From the NCBI GenBank assembly GCA_027946555.1, contig JAPEVC010000055.1:103594-167593 (forward strand): a stretch of 64,000 bases of DNA. The letters are read 5' to 3'. Within the stretch, counting starts at the first letter, position 1, and each line of letters starts with the position of its first letter. Below, piece after piece: positions 32,955-44,287 of the stretch. This stretch comes from Gnomoniopsis sp. IMI 355080 (Eukaryota > Ascomycota > Sordariomycetes > Diaporthales > Gnomoniaceae). Below the pieces are notes generated by a model. That model had not been told where the DNA came from. It did not search any database and saw only the letters and a program-made list of their open reading frames with translations. A program made the translations under genes and the position numbers.

Positions 32955-33484
32955 TGGATCAACGCTCTTAGCATCGGTTAGTGGTTGAGAAAATGACAAG
33001 AAATGCCAACCGGAGTCACCGATGAGACTTTCCCTGTATATAACACCGGGCCGGAACCGGGCGCCATGTTGTTTCGCACCGGAACTTGACCGCTGTAAAC
33101 AACTCGCCGAAGTCGAGCCGTGCACGCTCCACCTGCTCACCCCAGATTCCACTTCCCCGTACCCCGGCCCCCATATGCAGGCACAGAAACAAGTCGTGGT
33201 GTGGAGGTGGGCCCGTTCTGTAGACATCAAGTCCCACTGCGGTGGTTCGGCATCCGTTCAATGATAGACTCTGAGCGTCTCGTGACGCTGACGTCTGGGA
33301 TGGATAAAGAGTTCCACTCGTAGCTACTAGTTAGATGGTGTCCGAGCGTCGAGATGACTATATAAAGAACATACATGCGCTTGCACCCTCGTCCCGTCGG
33401 TTCACGGCCAAACCATGTGAGCCCATCACCAGTGGTCGTCCAAAGCATAATATTTCCTCAACGGAAAGAAAGCGACGTGACATC
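32955..33484. other. Intergenic, promoter of the secreted hydrolase gene
   Basis: Only short overlapping frames. TATATAA at 33359-33365 lies about 120 bases upstream of the ATG at 33485 and is a plausible TATA element. No gene seen. Confidence 0.4.
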
Positions 33485-35156
33485 ATGAAGCCAGTTCTCA
33501 TCCTTGCCACAGTCGCGGCCTCTACCGCTGTCGCTGTGAAAACCGCAGTCAACTCATCAAGTACGGTGCCATGGGCAGACCTAGCCATCTCAGCACCTAG
33601 CAACGGTCGGTACCTCTACCGCACAAATACGGGCGAGCCTTTCTTTTGGCAGGCTGACACTGCCTGGGAGTTATTCCATCGACTCAACCGCAGCGACATC
33701 GAATTCTATTTGCAAGACAGAGCCAGCAAGGGCTTCAATGTCATCCAGGCCGTCGCCATCGCTGAGCTGAACGGAACGACGTGGCCCAATTTCTACGGAG
33801 AGCTTCCGCTGGTCGATCGGGATCCGATGCGACCCAACGAGGCCTACTTCGCCCATGTCGACTGGGCTGTCAAGCGCGCGGCGGATTATGGCATTCTAGT
33901 TGCCCTGGTGCCGACTTGGGGAGCGTATGTCAACTGCGGGTGGCATGGTCCGTCATGGGTCATCTTCAACAAGACCAGTGCGCAGTGGTATGGGGATTAC
34001 ATCGGAAAGCGATATCCTGGGTTGCCTAAGATCGTAGGCGCCGACTCCAATGGTTTCTGGTCATGCAATAGTTCTGATGCACAAACTGAGTATCTGGCGG
34101 ATCCATCCCTTGACCCGGCCAGTCTTTTGAGTCCAGTGGAAGATTCTCGGGCTCTGTTTGCGAGCATGGCGGATGGACTCAAGGAAGCCGAAGCAGAGGC
34201 CGGATTCACGCCGTTCGTGACCTGGCATCCTACAAATAAGAGGGAGGTCGGCACAGTCGACCCTTACGGCCATAATGTAAGTCTTCATGCGCATAATTTG
34301 ACCAAATCATACGTCACTAACGGCGTGACTCATTCAGTACATGAACGGCAGCTTCGGCAATGTTTCCATGGATGCCGTGCAGTCGGGCCACACGCTTGCT
34401 GACCACACGACGCTGGAACAAACGTTCTGGCCTCTTCAAATGTGGGACAGCACCAAGAACTACAACAACATCACCGCGATGAGAGCCGCCTTCTCAGGAC
34501 CGGTCATGGACCTTGAAAACCATTACGAGGGCGCCCATTACAGCTTCAACGCCACCCTTCCTGTTTGGAACGCTTCCATCGTACGGCATGGTCTCTGGAA
34601 CGCCTTCTTCTCTGGTTCTGCCGGCTTCACCTATGGCGCGCATGCCGTCTGGCAAATGTATGCTCCGGAGGCACAGCTGGCGTATGAATGGCTATACATG
34701 CCACCGCAGCTTGAACAAGCAGCGAACGAGTCGTGGCGGGATGCGTTGAAGTATCCAGGCGCTACGCAGGCAGGATATGTACAAAAGCTATTCTCAGAGC
34801 TGGACAGGGAAGCGTTTGATGACTTGCAGCCGGACCGTACATTCATCAAGACACCTGCAGGATCGGGTGAAGATGTGCTGAGCTATGAGGCAAACCGCTA
34901 CGTAGCTGGTCTTGTTGGCTCATCACATTACTGGGTATACACAGGCTTTGGTGACACTTTCGACCTGGATCTCAGTGGCCTTGGTGCGCATTTTGGTGCT
35001 GAAAATGATACAGCAACGTCACAGTGGTATGATCCTCGGATTGGTGTATTCCAGAATGATACCGGATCGATCTCGCTGGGAGGCCTGAAGACCTTTGTGC
35101 CACCTACAGGGGGCAATGTCGACAACGACTGGGCCCTAGTAGTGACGCTAGGGTAA
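33485..35156 (+). CDS. Secreted DUF4038 / GH140-like glycoside hydrolase
   Basis: Two exons, 33485-34276 and 34338-35156, with a 61-nt phase 0 intron; 536 residues. The start is the ATG after ATCATG; the upstream open extension is probably 5' UTR. A signal peptide (MKPVLILATVAASTAVAV) precedes a TIM-barrel-like DUF4038 domain: GEPFFWQADTAWELFHRLNR, ASKGFNVIQAVAIAELNG, ADYGILVALVPTWGAYVN, FVTWHPTNKR, GPVMDLENHYEGAHY. The C-terminal quarter (YVAGLVGSSHYWVYTGFGD to LKTFVPPTG) matches the putative collagen-binding domain that usually follows DUF4038. The bacterial relatives in GH140 are apiosidases acting on pectin RG-II; substrate here is unknown. Many N-glycosylation sequons fit extracellular location. 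Confidence 0.82.
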
Positions 35157-36008
35157 TCTTGACCTGGAATCCTCCAAGGAGTCGTTTCAGACGTACAGCT
35201 AATTATAATTCTTCTCTGCTCAACATTCCTGCCTCACCTAGTGCATCTGAATTGCGTGCAAAGTGGCAGCTGCCACTGGCGCATTCTTTTGGAAGACTTT
35301 TGTCCTTCACAACACCTTGGACTACTCAATTCCAATAGCTCTCAAGCTCTGAACAGGCATCTATCAGCCATCATAGTAATTGGCCTCAGTCCATGTCTCC
35401 ACATCTTTATGGCTCTCAAGAGATTTTCATAGTCAATGGCATCACTGCTGCTTGTGAGCCCAATATCACCTATGCACTGTATGCTGGTATTATTTTTGAC
35501 AGTGAGTCGATGAAGTGATGTTGGCGAATGAATGACTTGATGAGTTGAAGTTCAAACTGCGGACAGCTGAAGATAAGAAGCTGCAGTATACTTGTGGTGG
35601 CGTGCCCGGTCATGCTAAGAAAGGGCTTTGGAGGCCAGGAGCGTGATTTGTTTCCTGATCGTGAGTGCTAAGGAATGCCTTCGAAAGAACTTGAAGCTCC
35701 TGCCACCGAGAATAAGATTTCTGTGCTTGATTCTGTGTGATGCAGATTCGATTGCATGAGACGCCCATGCTCCCACCATGGAGCAATCTCCTCCTGATAA
35801 GCTTCAACTCAATTCCAACGCCATGATGGCTTTCTGCAATATCCAATTACAATGGGGATCACTGCGATACATTGTTGCCACTTTTCTGGAACGTTCCAAT
35901 TTTTGTTGACTTCAGTGTTTTCCCGCTCCTTGCCCCTTTCATGTCATCTCGTCTGCAAGTTCGACTTCTCGTCTGTCCGGCTTTCGAGGGCAGAAGAAGC
36001 CTGTGATA
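35157..36008. other. Intergenic, no gene seen
   Basis: About 850 bases between the secreted hydrolase and the DLYRQMF-repeat gene. Short frames on both strands have no motif or signal peptide. Confidence 0.4.
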
Positions 36009-36754
36009 ATGGCAAACACCAAAGACCAGAGCAATGCATCTTCCAAGCCTAGTGAGGTTTCGGAAACTGTACGTCAACGGATCTTGCGCTTTTGAGCAAA
36101 CAGACCATTTGGGCTACTCACGCGCACTAATGACACACAATACTGTTACTAACCATCTGCTCTCAACAGCCGTCTACCAGCGACCTCTACAGGCAGATGT
36201 TCGAAGCCTACGGCTCAAAGCAGCCCTCCACCCGCGATCTGTACAAGCAAATGTTTTCCGTACACGGCATTCCGACGCCTCAACTCTCCGTACAACAACC
36301 CGAGGGCATGGTGACGCTGGAGGGCAAAACAACCGCTCAAGCTTCAACTCAAGGCCTCTATCGTCACATGTTTGCAGCCCATGGGATTCCCACTCCTCGC
36401 CCGCCTGTGCAACAGCCCAAGAGCATGGTCGCTTTGGGGAGAAAAGAGCCTTTTCAAACTTTGACCGACGACCTCTACCGCCAGATGTTCACGAGTCATG
36501 GCCGCTCAACACCGGTCACGTTTCAAGGCAGGCTGCCCAAGCCAGCTCCGATCTCGGAAATGTATTATGAGATGTTCACAGCACATGCCGACCGCCCGGG
36601 CGACTCTCCCATGTCCTCCAGCGTCGAGCCAGACCTACCTCGTAACAGCACTTGCGCTCGAGCTCGGAACTTGGGTGTGCCCACGAGTGGTACCGCTGCT
36701 ACTAATGGTCAAGGTGTAGACGAGCGCCCCCAAGTCAAACAAGAAAGATTTTGA
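36009..36754 (+). CDS. Orphan protein with five DLYRQMF-x2-HG repeats
   Basis: Two exons, 36009-36068 and 36170-36754, with a GTACGT...CAACAG intron in phase 0; 214 residues. No signal peptide or TM. The protein is built from five copies of a short motif: TSDLYRQMFEAYG, TRDLYKQMFSVHGIPTP, TQGLYRHMFAAHGIPTP, TDDLYRQMFTSHGRSTP and ISEMYYEMFTAHA. Copies are separated by 15-25 polar residues, including VQQPEGMVTL and VQQPKSMVAL, which show that the linker was duplicated too. The C-terminal 50 residues are disordered and charged. Each motif could form one short amphipathic helix (L, Y, M, F on one face), suggesting a multivalent linear-motif protein. I do not recognise the family. The clean splice and conserved repeats argue for a real gene. 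Confidence 0.65.
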
Positions 36755-37320
36755 GTCATACGGGAAGGAACAGCCTATGAATTGTGTTGAGGAAGTGAGA
36801 TAGAGAGGGGGGATCGAAGCCTCATCCTGACGAACTCCTGAGCCCGACTTGGACATCGATCATTACGGGACGATCTTGTGTCTGTTGGAAATGGCAGGAT
36901 CAAGAGGGGTGTGGTCTCCACTGTCCCGCGTTTCTTTCAAGGTCGACGGTAATACAATTAGAAAATACGTCAAGTACTACAGGTTCAACGATCAAAAACG
37001 GAGATTCGAGTTACACAAATTGCCATTTTCCCTGCGAAGAGAATTGGATAGGATTGGGTACGACGGCTCTTGATCGGATTGCCTGATAGAACACTTTGTG
37101 ATCCGGTGAGAGGTGTGCATGTCGTCGAAGATCTTCAGAGCTCCCCACGTGGGACCCCCGGTGCCTGCTGAGTGGGGGGACTGGGATGCCCTGTGCTACC
37201 ATAGTGGACCCCTGACGTGATGCCCCTCCACGCCCTGACTCCACAACAGTTCATCATGGTAGGTCGACACCACTTCTACACTCCTTTCCACACGTCTTGG
37301 AAGCAAGCAGCTCGCACAAC
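36755..37320. other. Intergenic region
   Basis: Holds the promoter of the inositol monophosphatase gene. A 60-codon frame from an ATG near 36891 to 37073 is basic and has no motif; not called. Nothing else seen. Confidence 0.4.
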
Positions 37321-38355
37321 ATGGCGGACGTCAATCTACAACAAATTCACGACCACTTGCTGGAAATTGCCTTCGAGGCAGGTCGGATGATCCGGGCAGC
37401 CAACCCGAACAGCATCACAACAGGCACCAAGCTCAACTGTATGGACTGACTCTCTTCACGACCTCCCTTGAACCGACCTCGGAGCGCGAGTAAAGATGCT
37501 AAAGATCAGCCCCAAAATCCAGCCGTTGATATCGTCACAGAGACTGACCAAGCCGTCGAGCGCCTCGTATCCTCTCGGCTCTCCACCCTCTACCCCTCCT
37601 ACTCCTTTGTAGGCGAAGAGACTTATGTTGCGGGCGAGACCAAGATTACCGACGCACCCACTTTCATAGTCGACCCCATCGACGGCACCACAAACTTTCT
37701 CCATGGATTTCCCCAGGCTTGTATCTCGCTAGGCTTCGCCGTGGACAAGATCCCCTCGGTTGGCGTCGTGTACAACCCTTTCCTCGACGTGCTTTACACC
37801 GGCATCAAGGGCCAGGGCGCTTTCGTGCAGCGCAACGCGTCGCTCGCAGCCTCGGGCGTGTTGAAGAGCGGCGCCGAGGGTGCAGAGAAGATCAGGCTGC
37901 CCGCGAGTGGCAAGGGCGACGGGAGCAAAGCGCCGCCGCTCGAGGGCCTGGGCACGGCGCTTGTGGCCATTGAGTGGGGCTCCAGTCGGGACGGGACTAA
38001 CTACGATGTAAAGACGGACACATTTCGCAAACTGGCAGGGAGTGACAAGATTGGTGGAGCCATGGTGCATAGCCTGAGGAGCTTGGGCTCTGCGGCACTG
38101 AACTTGTGTGCTGTGGCGGCGGGCGAGTTGGACGCCTACTGGGAGGGTGGCTGCTACGCTTGGGATGTTTGTGCGGGATGGTGCATCTTGAGTGAGGCTG
38201 GCGGTATCATGGCGAGCGCGAATCCCGGTGATTGGGACCCGGCTCTGGATGCGAGAGTATATCTCGCTGTCAGAGGTGCACCAAAGGGCCAGAAGGAGAT
38301 AGTGGAGGAATTCTGGAAAGTGGTGGGTACGGGGAAGATGGACTACCAGCATTGA
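37321..38355 (+). CDS. Inositol monophosphatase family protein
   Basis: Two exons, 37321-37438 and 37523-38355, joined across an 84-nt intron (GTATGG...CCAG) to give TKLNSVDIVTETDQAVE; 316 residues. Metal and catalytic motifs are all present: VTETDQAVE, FVGEET with the metal glutamate, IVDPIDGTTNFLHGFP (motif 1, DxxDGT), GFAVDKIPSVGVVYNPF, MVHSLRSLGSAALNLCAVAAGELDAYW and CYAWDVCAGWCILSEAGG (motif 2, WDxxAG). It hydrolyses inositol monophosphate to free inositol with Mg2+ and is inhibited by lithium. QutG-type members of quinate clusters share the fold, but no quinate genes are nearby, so the housekeeping inositol role is preferred. Cytosolic. Confidence 0.92.
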
Positions 38356-38765
38356 GTAGCAATATCTCAAGATTGCCAAGTTTGATCAGGCCTACGTATC
38401 TAAGTCATGGATAGACCAAGAGCATGACATGCCACCACCTAGATAACTAGTCACCTAACACATCTCTGTCTGTCAGGTCGAATTTGATAGCTATTTCACT
38501 CCACACTCGCCAAAAACGAGTCCAACTATTTCTCGCAATGATTACAAGAGCCTTCGAGAAGACAAACGGATGGCAAAGTCATTTGAAACAATCCTGCCAA
38601 TAGACAGGCGCACTTGCCACCATGTCTTTCATGACAACATCGAATGATCAGGTTTACAGTCAAGACCACACGAATAGAAGGTGAAGAAGAAGAAGAGAAA
38701 AGGGGAGAGAAGATCGACTGTTTGGGTGAATTTGGCTGGCTTCATATTCATAGCGTCAAATTATA
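38356..38765. other. Convergent intergenic region
   Basis: Between the 3' ends of the inositol monophosphatase (+) and the orphan minus-strand gene. Purine-rich GAAGAAGAAG tract near 38680-38710. No gene seen. Confidence 0.4.
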
Positions 38766-39665
38766 TCATTTTCCCTTACTATTATCCCATTTGCCCCCAC
38801 GCCATCGATTCGGACGTCGTCCGCCCGCATAGCCGTTTATAGCATCGGTCATCACCTCGGAGCCCTGCTCACGTCCTGGCATGGTCATGATGCGCCGATT
38901 CGCATCCGGGTGGCTCGCGTCCCAAGGCACTCCACGGTTGGCCGCGTCCCGCTTCCTAATTTCTGGCCGCGAGTTCATATCTTGGTGTTGGCGCATGTGT
39001 TGAGCCGTTTCCCGGTCTAGAGGCCCCAGCGGTGCGCGGACGAAGCCATTCGAGTTTCCTTCGGGATGGTAAGTGACGCCCACAATGTGGCCATTATCTT
39101 GGCTAACGTTGGCGCGAACAATCCCTGGGTCGTTGAAAGGCCTCACTGCGAGGTCCTTGCGGTCGCCCTTGGTGATTGGCGCTTCTACCCTTTTCGCCGG
39201 AGCGGGTTTGGCGTTGTAATTGAAAGGAACATGTCCTGCTGGCTTCGTACTGACTGGATATTCGTCCAAAAGCGGTGCTGCCTGACCCTGCTTAAGAAAA
39301 CCGCCTGTTGGATAGCCGCCATTGATCTGAGTGCCATTGCGGTAGCCGACATTGGAATAATCACCATTTTTGAGTTTGTTCGGACTCATGTGCTCCCAAG
39401 ACTCATAAAGTGCGTATCTTTCAGGATCATGCCCTTCGTCGTTCCGGTATTTATCTGGATAACCTGACTTTCCCTTCTGGTTTGGTGCCCGTGCGACTTC
39501 CATCTCAGCAACTTTATGAGCAACGGGGCGCGTACTTGTATGGTATTGCTACTGGACTGTCAGCTGCCGGGATTGCGACGTGCAATACACGTGCGGTGTT
39601 CTCACCAAATTCTGGCGCTCGTTATCAGTGTTCCTCCGTCTTTCCTTCGATTGCTTGCTGCCCAT
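38766..39665 (-). CDS. Orphan hydrophilic protein, probable N-myristoylation
   Basis: Exon 2 (39503-38766) is a 246-codon open frame starting at its own ATG. An upstream exon, 39665-39606, would add MGSKQSKERRRNTDNERQNL with a GTGAGA donor and a phase 0 acceptor directly before the exon 2 ATG (102-nt intron), for 265 residues. That N-terminus fits the myristoylation consensus (Gly2, Ser6) followed by a basic cluster, which would tether the protein to membranes. The body is very hydrophilic, with no TM, rich in Gly, Asn, Arg and Pro (GYRNGTQINGGYPTGG; HPDANRRIMTMPGREQG; a C-terminal RRPNRWRGGKW). No family recognised. The longer model is inference; exon 2 alone is safer. Confidence 0.5.
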
Positions 39666-40745
39666 CGTGTCGTTGTCTTGCGTGATGACCGCTTGAAATG
39701 GAAGCAACGGTCGGTGTGAAGCTCGAGAAGCTTGTTAAAATTCAAGAGGACCTTGGGTTCTGGGTTGTCGCAGGATCCTCTGTTCGTTGCTCAGATTGAC
39801 GAAGCTGTAGTAGACGAACGAGCGTCATGAACAAAACCGGACGAGCACGAAAAATTGTGCCACTGGTTGCTTGTGTGCGGTGTCCTTTGCAGAAATGATC
39901 CGGGTCAGGATCCAAAATGTGGTCGACATACGATCGTCACGAGCAGTAACAGACGAATACGAAATGATTGATTATATTGCGCTTCCAGGAATCGAAACAA
40001 ATAAATGTTCTTATGGGAGATGCCGTGGATCATTATCATCTAGACGGTGCGTTTGGGGTGTGTTTGAGATAATTGACTTGTCCACCTACATTCCGTGAAC
40101 TATCTACGCCGTTGACGCGCGCCTAGATGCTTGTATTAGCACTGATATTCTCAAATACGGCTACGAAATATCGCTTCTGTAAACACCCTTGTCGAGAACA
40201 AAGCTTGATGCTTGGAACCGAGTTGCTGGGCGGCTATTCTCACCAAGAGGATCCGTTGGAAAGTCACCCAAGGTGGTACTTCAGGGCTAGCCCGCGAATT
40301 TCGATAGCCAAGGCCTGGTGAAGGTGGTGATTGGTTTCCAGGGCGGCAAGAAATAGTGGTCGCCATGCAGGTTTTGGTGGATGGTGCGGGTGGCACAGCT
40401 GAGGCTGTGCTCCACGTCCGCGCCTGGAAATAGCCGCCGTTCACGACACACATGTCCACGGGCAGCTCTATCACATGCATTCCAGTTTTCATTAGCCGTT
40501 CCTCTATTCAACACCATACCTGTTACGTTGAAATGTACGCAATCATCTTCCAAGGTTATTAGCAGGCTGAACCTCCCTCAAATTTTGAGGCATTCTTGCC
40601 TCTCGGCTGAATCTCGTCTTCGTATCAAATACAGGCACTTAAGTTTCACTCGATATCATCCTGAAGGCGCAGAACACTCCCCCAAGTATCAAATGTCGGA
40701 TTCTCCAAATTACCTGTGACCAATTTCCAGCAAAAAAAACTCAGC
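39666..40745. other. Intergenic, no gene seen
   Basis: Divergent promoter region of about 1.1 kb between the orphan gene (-) and the DUF3632 gene (+). Overlapping minus-strand frames at 40151-40553 show no motif. No RNA gene seen. Confidence 0.4.
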
Positions 40746-41783
40746 ATGGCTGTCCCCAAAGACGGCGAACAACATCAGGGAGAGCCCTGGATGAGGTATC
40801 TCGATGATGAAATCAAAGATTTCGAAAAGGGCAGCGTCGACGAAAATGCAACAGTCATCATTCGGGACGTCCTCGCGGCAGACAGCATAAGTGAAGCCAA
40901 AATCAAAGAAGCTGCGCTTCAGCTCGACAAGTATGACAAAAGTGTTTGCCTGGCGTATGACCCATTAGTGAGTCATTTCGCAGGTCTAACTATCTCTGGG
41001 ACTCTTGCTAAGAAACTGATGTAGGAAACTATGGTACATGCTGCTCGTCTCATTCCGTACAACAATGAACTACAGGACAGGCTCATCCAACTGCTTCATG
41101 AGCTGATGGAAACTCCGGTGGGTGTTACAATCGATAGACCATCCTTACACTGATGGGTTTACTGATAGTACCAGACTGGGCCAGACTATAGCGACACCCT
41201 AAGCGGAGACCTGGAGAAGGACTGGAATGGGATCTTCCGTTAGTTTCTCGAAGAACATCCAAAGTGTCGGTGAATGGCACAGGACTGACCATTGCGTGCA
41301 GCAAACATGCGCTCCGACATTGACAATGAGGAATCCCGTGCCACTTTCAGGCAAATGTGCGATGAGTGGCTGAACTTCTCCGCTTTCAAAGCCCGGACTC
41401 TCGTCGCTGGTATCTGCGCCCATTATCCTGAATGGAGTTTCAAGGCCCCCTTGAAGGACATAAATATTGGCTTGGGTTTACGAGATGATGTCTTAGGTGG
41501 CGATGTATTTACAGATTGCATGCTGATGGTTGCCGCCCAGCACATTCTGATCGCCGGAGAGGCTATAAGATCTCAATTTACTGAAGACAAAGGCTATGGT
41601 AAGGGACTCGACCAGACTCGTTGGAAGCTATGGGCAGAACGTTTTCATGAGGGATCCAAGTCGGAGGGCTATAAACCAGACACCAGGTTGGCCGCCGGAA
41701 AGGCACACGAGAAGATGATGGCCTTGTGGCCTGAGATCTTCCCCAATCCCGATTTACCAGTCACTATTGAGGCAGACAATTGA
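40746..41783 (+). CDS. DUF3632 family protein
   Basis: Four exons: 40746-40967, 41025-41117, 41169-41238, 41302-41783; introns of 57, 51 and 63 nt; 288 residues. Junctions give continuous family sequence: KSVCLAYDPL/ETMVHAARLIPYNNELQDRL, then LEKDWNGIF/PNMRSDIDNEE. The conserved C-terminal part has DEWLNFSAFKARTL, MLMVAAQHILIAGEAI and TRWKLWAERF, the usual order in this fungal all-helical family of unknown function. The third exon could start at 41169 or six bases later without changing frame. DUF3632 genes are expanded and patchily distributed in filamentous fungi. It sits beside a HET gene and a DUF7587-like gene, other patchy families. Confidence 0.8.
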
Positions 41784-42351
41784 GAATCCTGGGCTGTTAT
41801 TGTTCTGTAAGATCTCTTCTACATCCGCAGCTGCTTTATTCTGCTATCTAGTGTAGAATGCATGTGATTATGCTCAACAGACGCACATCTGGAGGATCAA
41901 AAACTTCGAGGCCCTATCATTCAAGCTAGGATGACCGCCAGAGCATTACGGAAGCTGTTTTGGACTTAACTTGCAAACCCTTCCCGCTACCTGTGCGTAG
42001 CCATTCCTGTTACTGTGACGTTATTTCTTAGGGACCCTACGGATGCAATGGAGGAAAGTTGAATAAAGGATAAGTCGTGCCAACGTTCCAACTACGCCGA
42101 GGGAGATTGAGCCATACAATGTAAGCACTAAAGCAGTCGAGCAACCTTACATGCACTGCCAGGGGTGTTAGAGCTGAACACCTTGCCGAATAAAGGCATT
42201 GTAGACAACCACTTGTATATTTGGTATAGTCTCGCGATTTGTCTGCGATTTTATTCCTTAATTCAAACACAGATCGCCGGCTGTCCGGGGCCCTGAGCGG
42301 ACTAGCAGCAGTGCAGTCAAATGCTGTGCCTGACCGATAGAGTTCCCGCTG
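41784..42351. other. Intergenic, no gene seen
   Basis: 570 bases upstream of the HET gene; only featureless short frames. Confidence 0.4.
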
Positions 42352-43934
42352 ATGGCTTCCTCGGAAGAACATGCCAACTCTCGCTATAGATACGAGCCCC
42401 TCTATGGAACGAAAGCCAACTTCCGTCTTCTGCGTTTTCTGGCGTGTCCCCCAGATAACCAATCCATGCAAACGATATACTCTAGCGAAGCGGAGTCGGC
42501 TCAATGCTCCTTGGAGACATACGACCTCGATCAGTGTCCCCCGTACGTTGCTCTCTCATACACATGGGGGAATCATCGGCCTTCGAAGACTATATTGGTT
42601 GATGGAAAGTTCATGCCAATCGGCGAGAACCTGCACGCGGTACTGTCCATCCTCAAGCAGAAGGATCAAGCCCACCACTTTTCTGAAGATCCAAGTCGCG
42701 AGGCCGAACTCTTCCAGCATCACTTCTGGATCGATGCTATATGTGTCAATCAAGATGACTACAACGAGCGCGGCCACCAGGTGAATCTAATGGCACGCAT
42801 CTTCTCCGAGGCCAAGTGTGTTATTGCGTGGCTTGGCCCTAGGACACATAACTCGTGGCTTGGAATCCACTTCATCCGGACCGGGAAACATCCCAACGCT
42901 CCGGATGATCGGTATCTCAACACCTGGGGACTCGACGATTCGAAGGTTCGCCGCAAGGCTGAGATATGGGACGAGGCGTATACTGCCGTGATCGACTTGC
43001 TAAGCCGTCCTTATTGGGAACGTATGTGGGTCGTGCAAGAGTTTCTGCTTCCCAGCAACCTGATAATCCTGTGTGGGGACACTGGAGCATGGTGGGAGAG
43101 CATGGACCGAAATTTCTTGTCCAAGAGCCCGACGGAGCTGGCATTGCTTTGGAGCGGGCGCTCTGTGGTGACCGATCACACGACGACTGGCTGGTGGAAC
43201 TTGAACGAAGCCAGGAGGCGCTGGCAGGCCTCTACGAGCCTTAAGACAACAAATTCACAAACTCTGGACAGTCTCCTACGACAGTTTCACCGGGGCGAGT
43301 GCAGAGATGTCCGCGATAGAGTCTATGCTTTGTTGTCGCTCGTCAGATCGCCCGCAGCCGCTACGTCGGTAATGCTGTCCGCTGACTACAACATCTCCGC
43401 CAGAAAGCTCTATCACCGGGTCCTAAGCTATCTCAGACATTTCAGTTCTCTCACCAATTTCGTCGAATGGGCCAGTTTCAGACTGCTCCTCAGTCAAGCC
43501 CTAGAAATTCCCCAGGATGTCGAATTCCAGTTGCACGAGTCCGTCTACGAGATCACTGACGTGCTCCAAGATGGCAAGCTCTTACAACTAGGAGTGGCAG
43601 AACAAGTTGCGGCTGCTCTGGCGGCGCAGAGCAGCCTTCGCCGCGACCTCGGTGCCGAGAACAACGACGCTCTTTTTACCACTAGAGCCTCCTTTGCGCG
43701 TCTCAAACGTTTCCCCGGGGCGAGGCCCCCGATGCGTGGCGCGTCTTCGAGCAAGCATCGAACGTGTCGACGAGTTTCCGCGTCTCTGCCACAGCTGCCG
43801 ACCTGCTAGAGAAGGAGGAAGTGAAGTTGCGAGGGGCGTCACAAACGTCTTTGAATCACAAGCGTGACGTCGATTTCATCTCCACGGTGCGCGCTATGCT
43901 TGAGCCGGACGAGAACTGGCTGCACGCTGGCTAA
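42352..43934 (+). CDS. HET-domain (heterokaryon incompatibility) protein with an apparent frameshift near the 3' end
   Basis: Intronless frame from ATG 42352. The HET domain occupies roughly residues 15-235: SRYRYEPL, YVALSYTWGNHRPSKTILVDG, GENLHAVLSIL, HFWIDAICVNQDDYNERGHQ, VNLMARIFSEAKCVIAWLG, RPYWERMWVVQEFLL, then LRQFHRGECRDVRDRVYALL further on. HET proteins trigger or control cell death upon fusion of unlike individuals. The frame as read stops at 43807-43809 after a low-quality basic tail. From about 43722 the next frame (GCC at 43725 onward) is open to TAA 43932-43934 with typical composition (DAWRVFEQASNVSTSFRVS; SATAADLLEKEEVKLR; FISTVRAMLEPDENW). A one- or two-base indel in the C/G-rich run 43713-43730 explains this. 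Sequencing error and real mutation cannot be separated. Confidence 0.85.
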
Positions 43935-44287
43935 AGATTATACATATTTTCGAAGTATAAAATAACTCGGAGAGGTGATTTAATGTTTTACGTGCAACCA
44001 AATTACAATAGAGCGTTCTTCAAGTCCAGCAGAATGCTTATAATACTTATCTGCCTGAAGATGATTCCAATTGGTAATATGCCGACACTCACTTTGAGTG
44101 GGCAGCAAAGATCTTGTATAATTAAGTTCCTCTAGAAAGTCTCCAAGCAAGGATGGATTGAATTTCTTACCAGATTTGTTCGTCTACATGTACTTTGGCA
44201 GACAAGCATCTCAGCGGAACGGGCTATTTAGCAGGTTGAGGTCTCGTTCGTTATCGCAATTAAGCAGACCAGTCACTCCATCAGCGC
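43935..44287. other. Convergent intergenic region
   Basis: Between the HET gene and the DUF7587-like gene. No gene of its own. A plus-strand frame starting near 44158 is open through the neighbouring 57-bp repeats but has no feature. Confidence 0.4.

Noticed and set aside
36891..37073. 60-codon ATG frame, basic
   Set aside because: Too short, no motif, no neighbouring exon.
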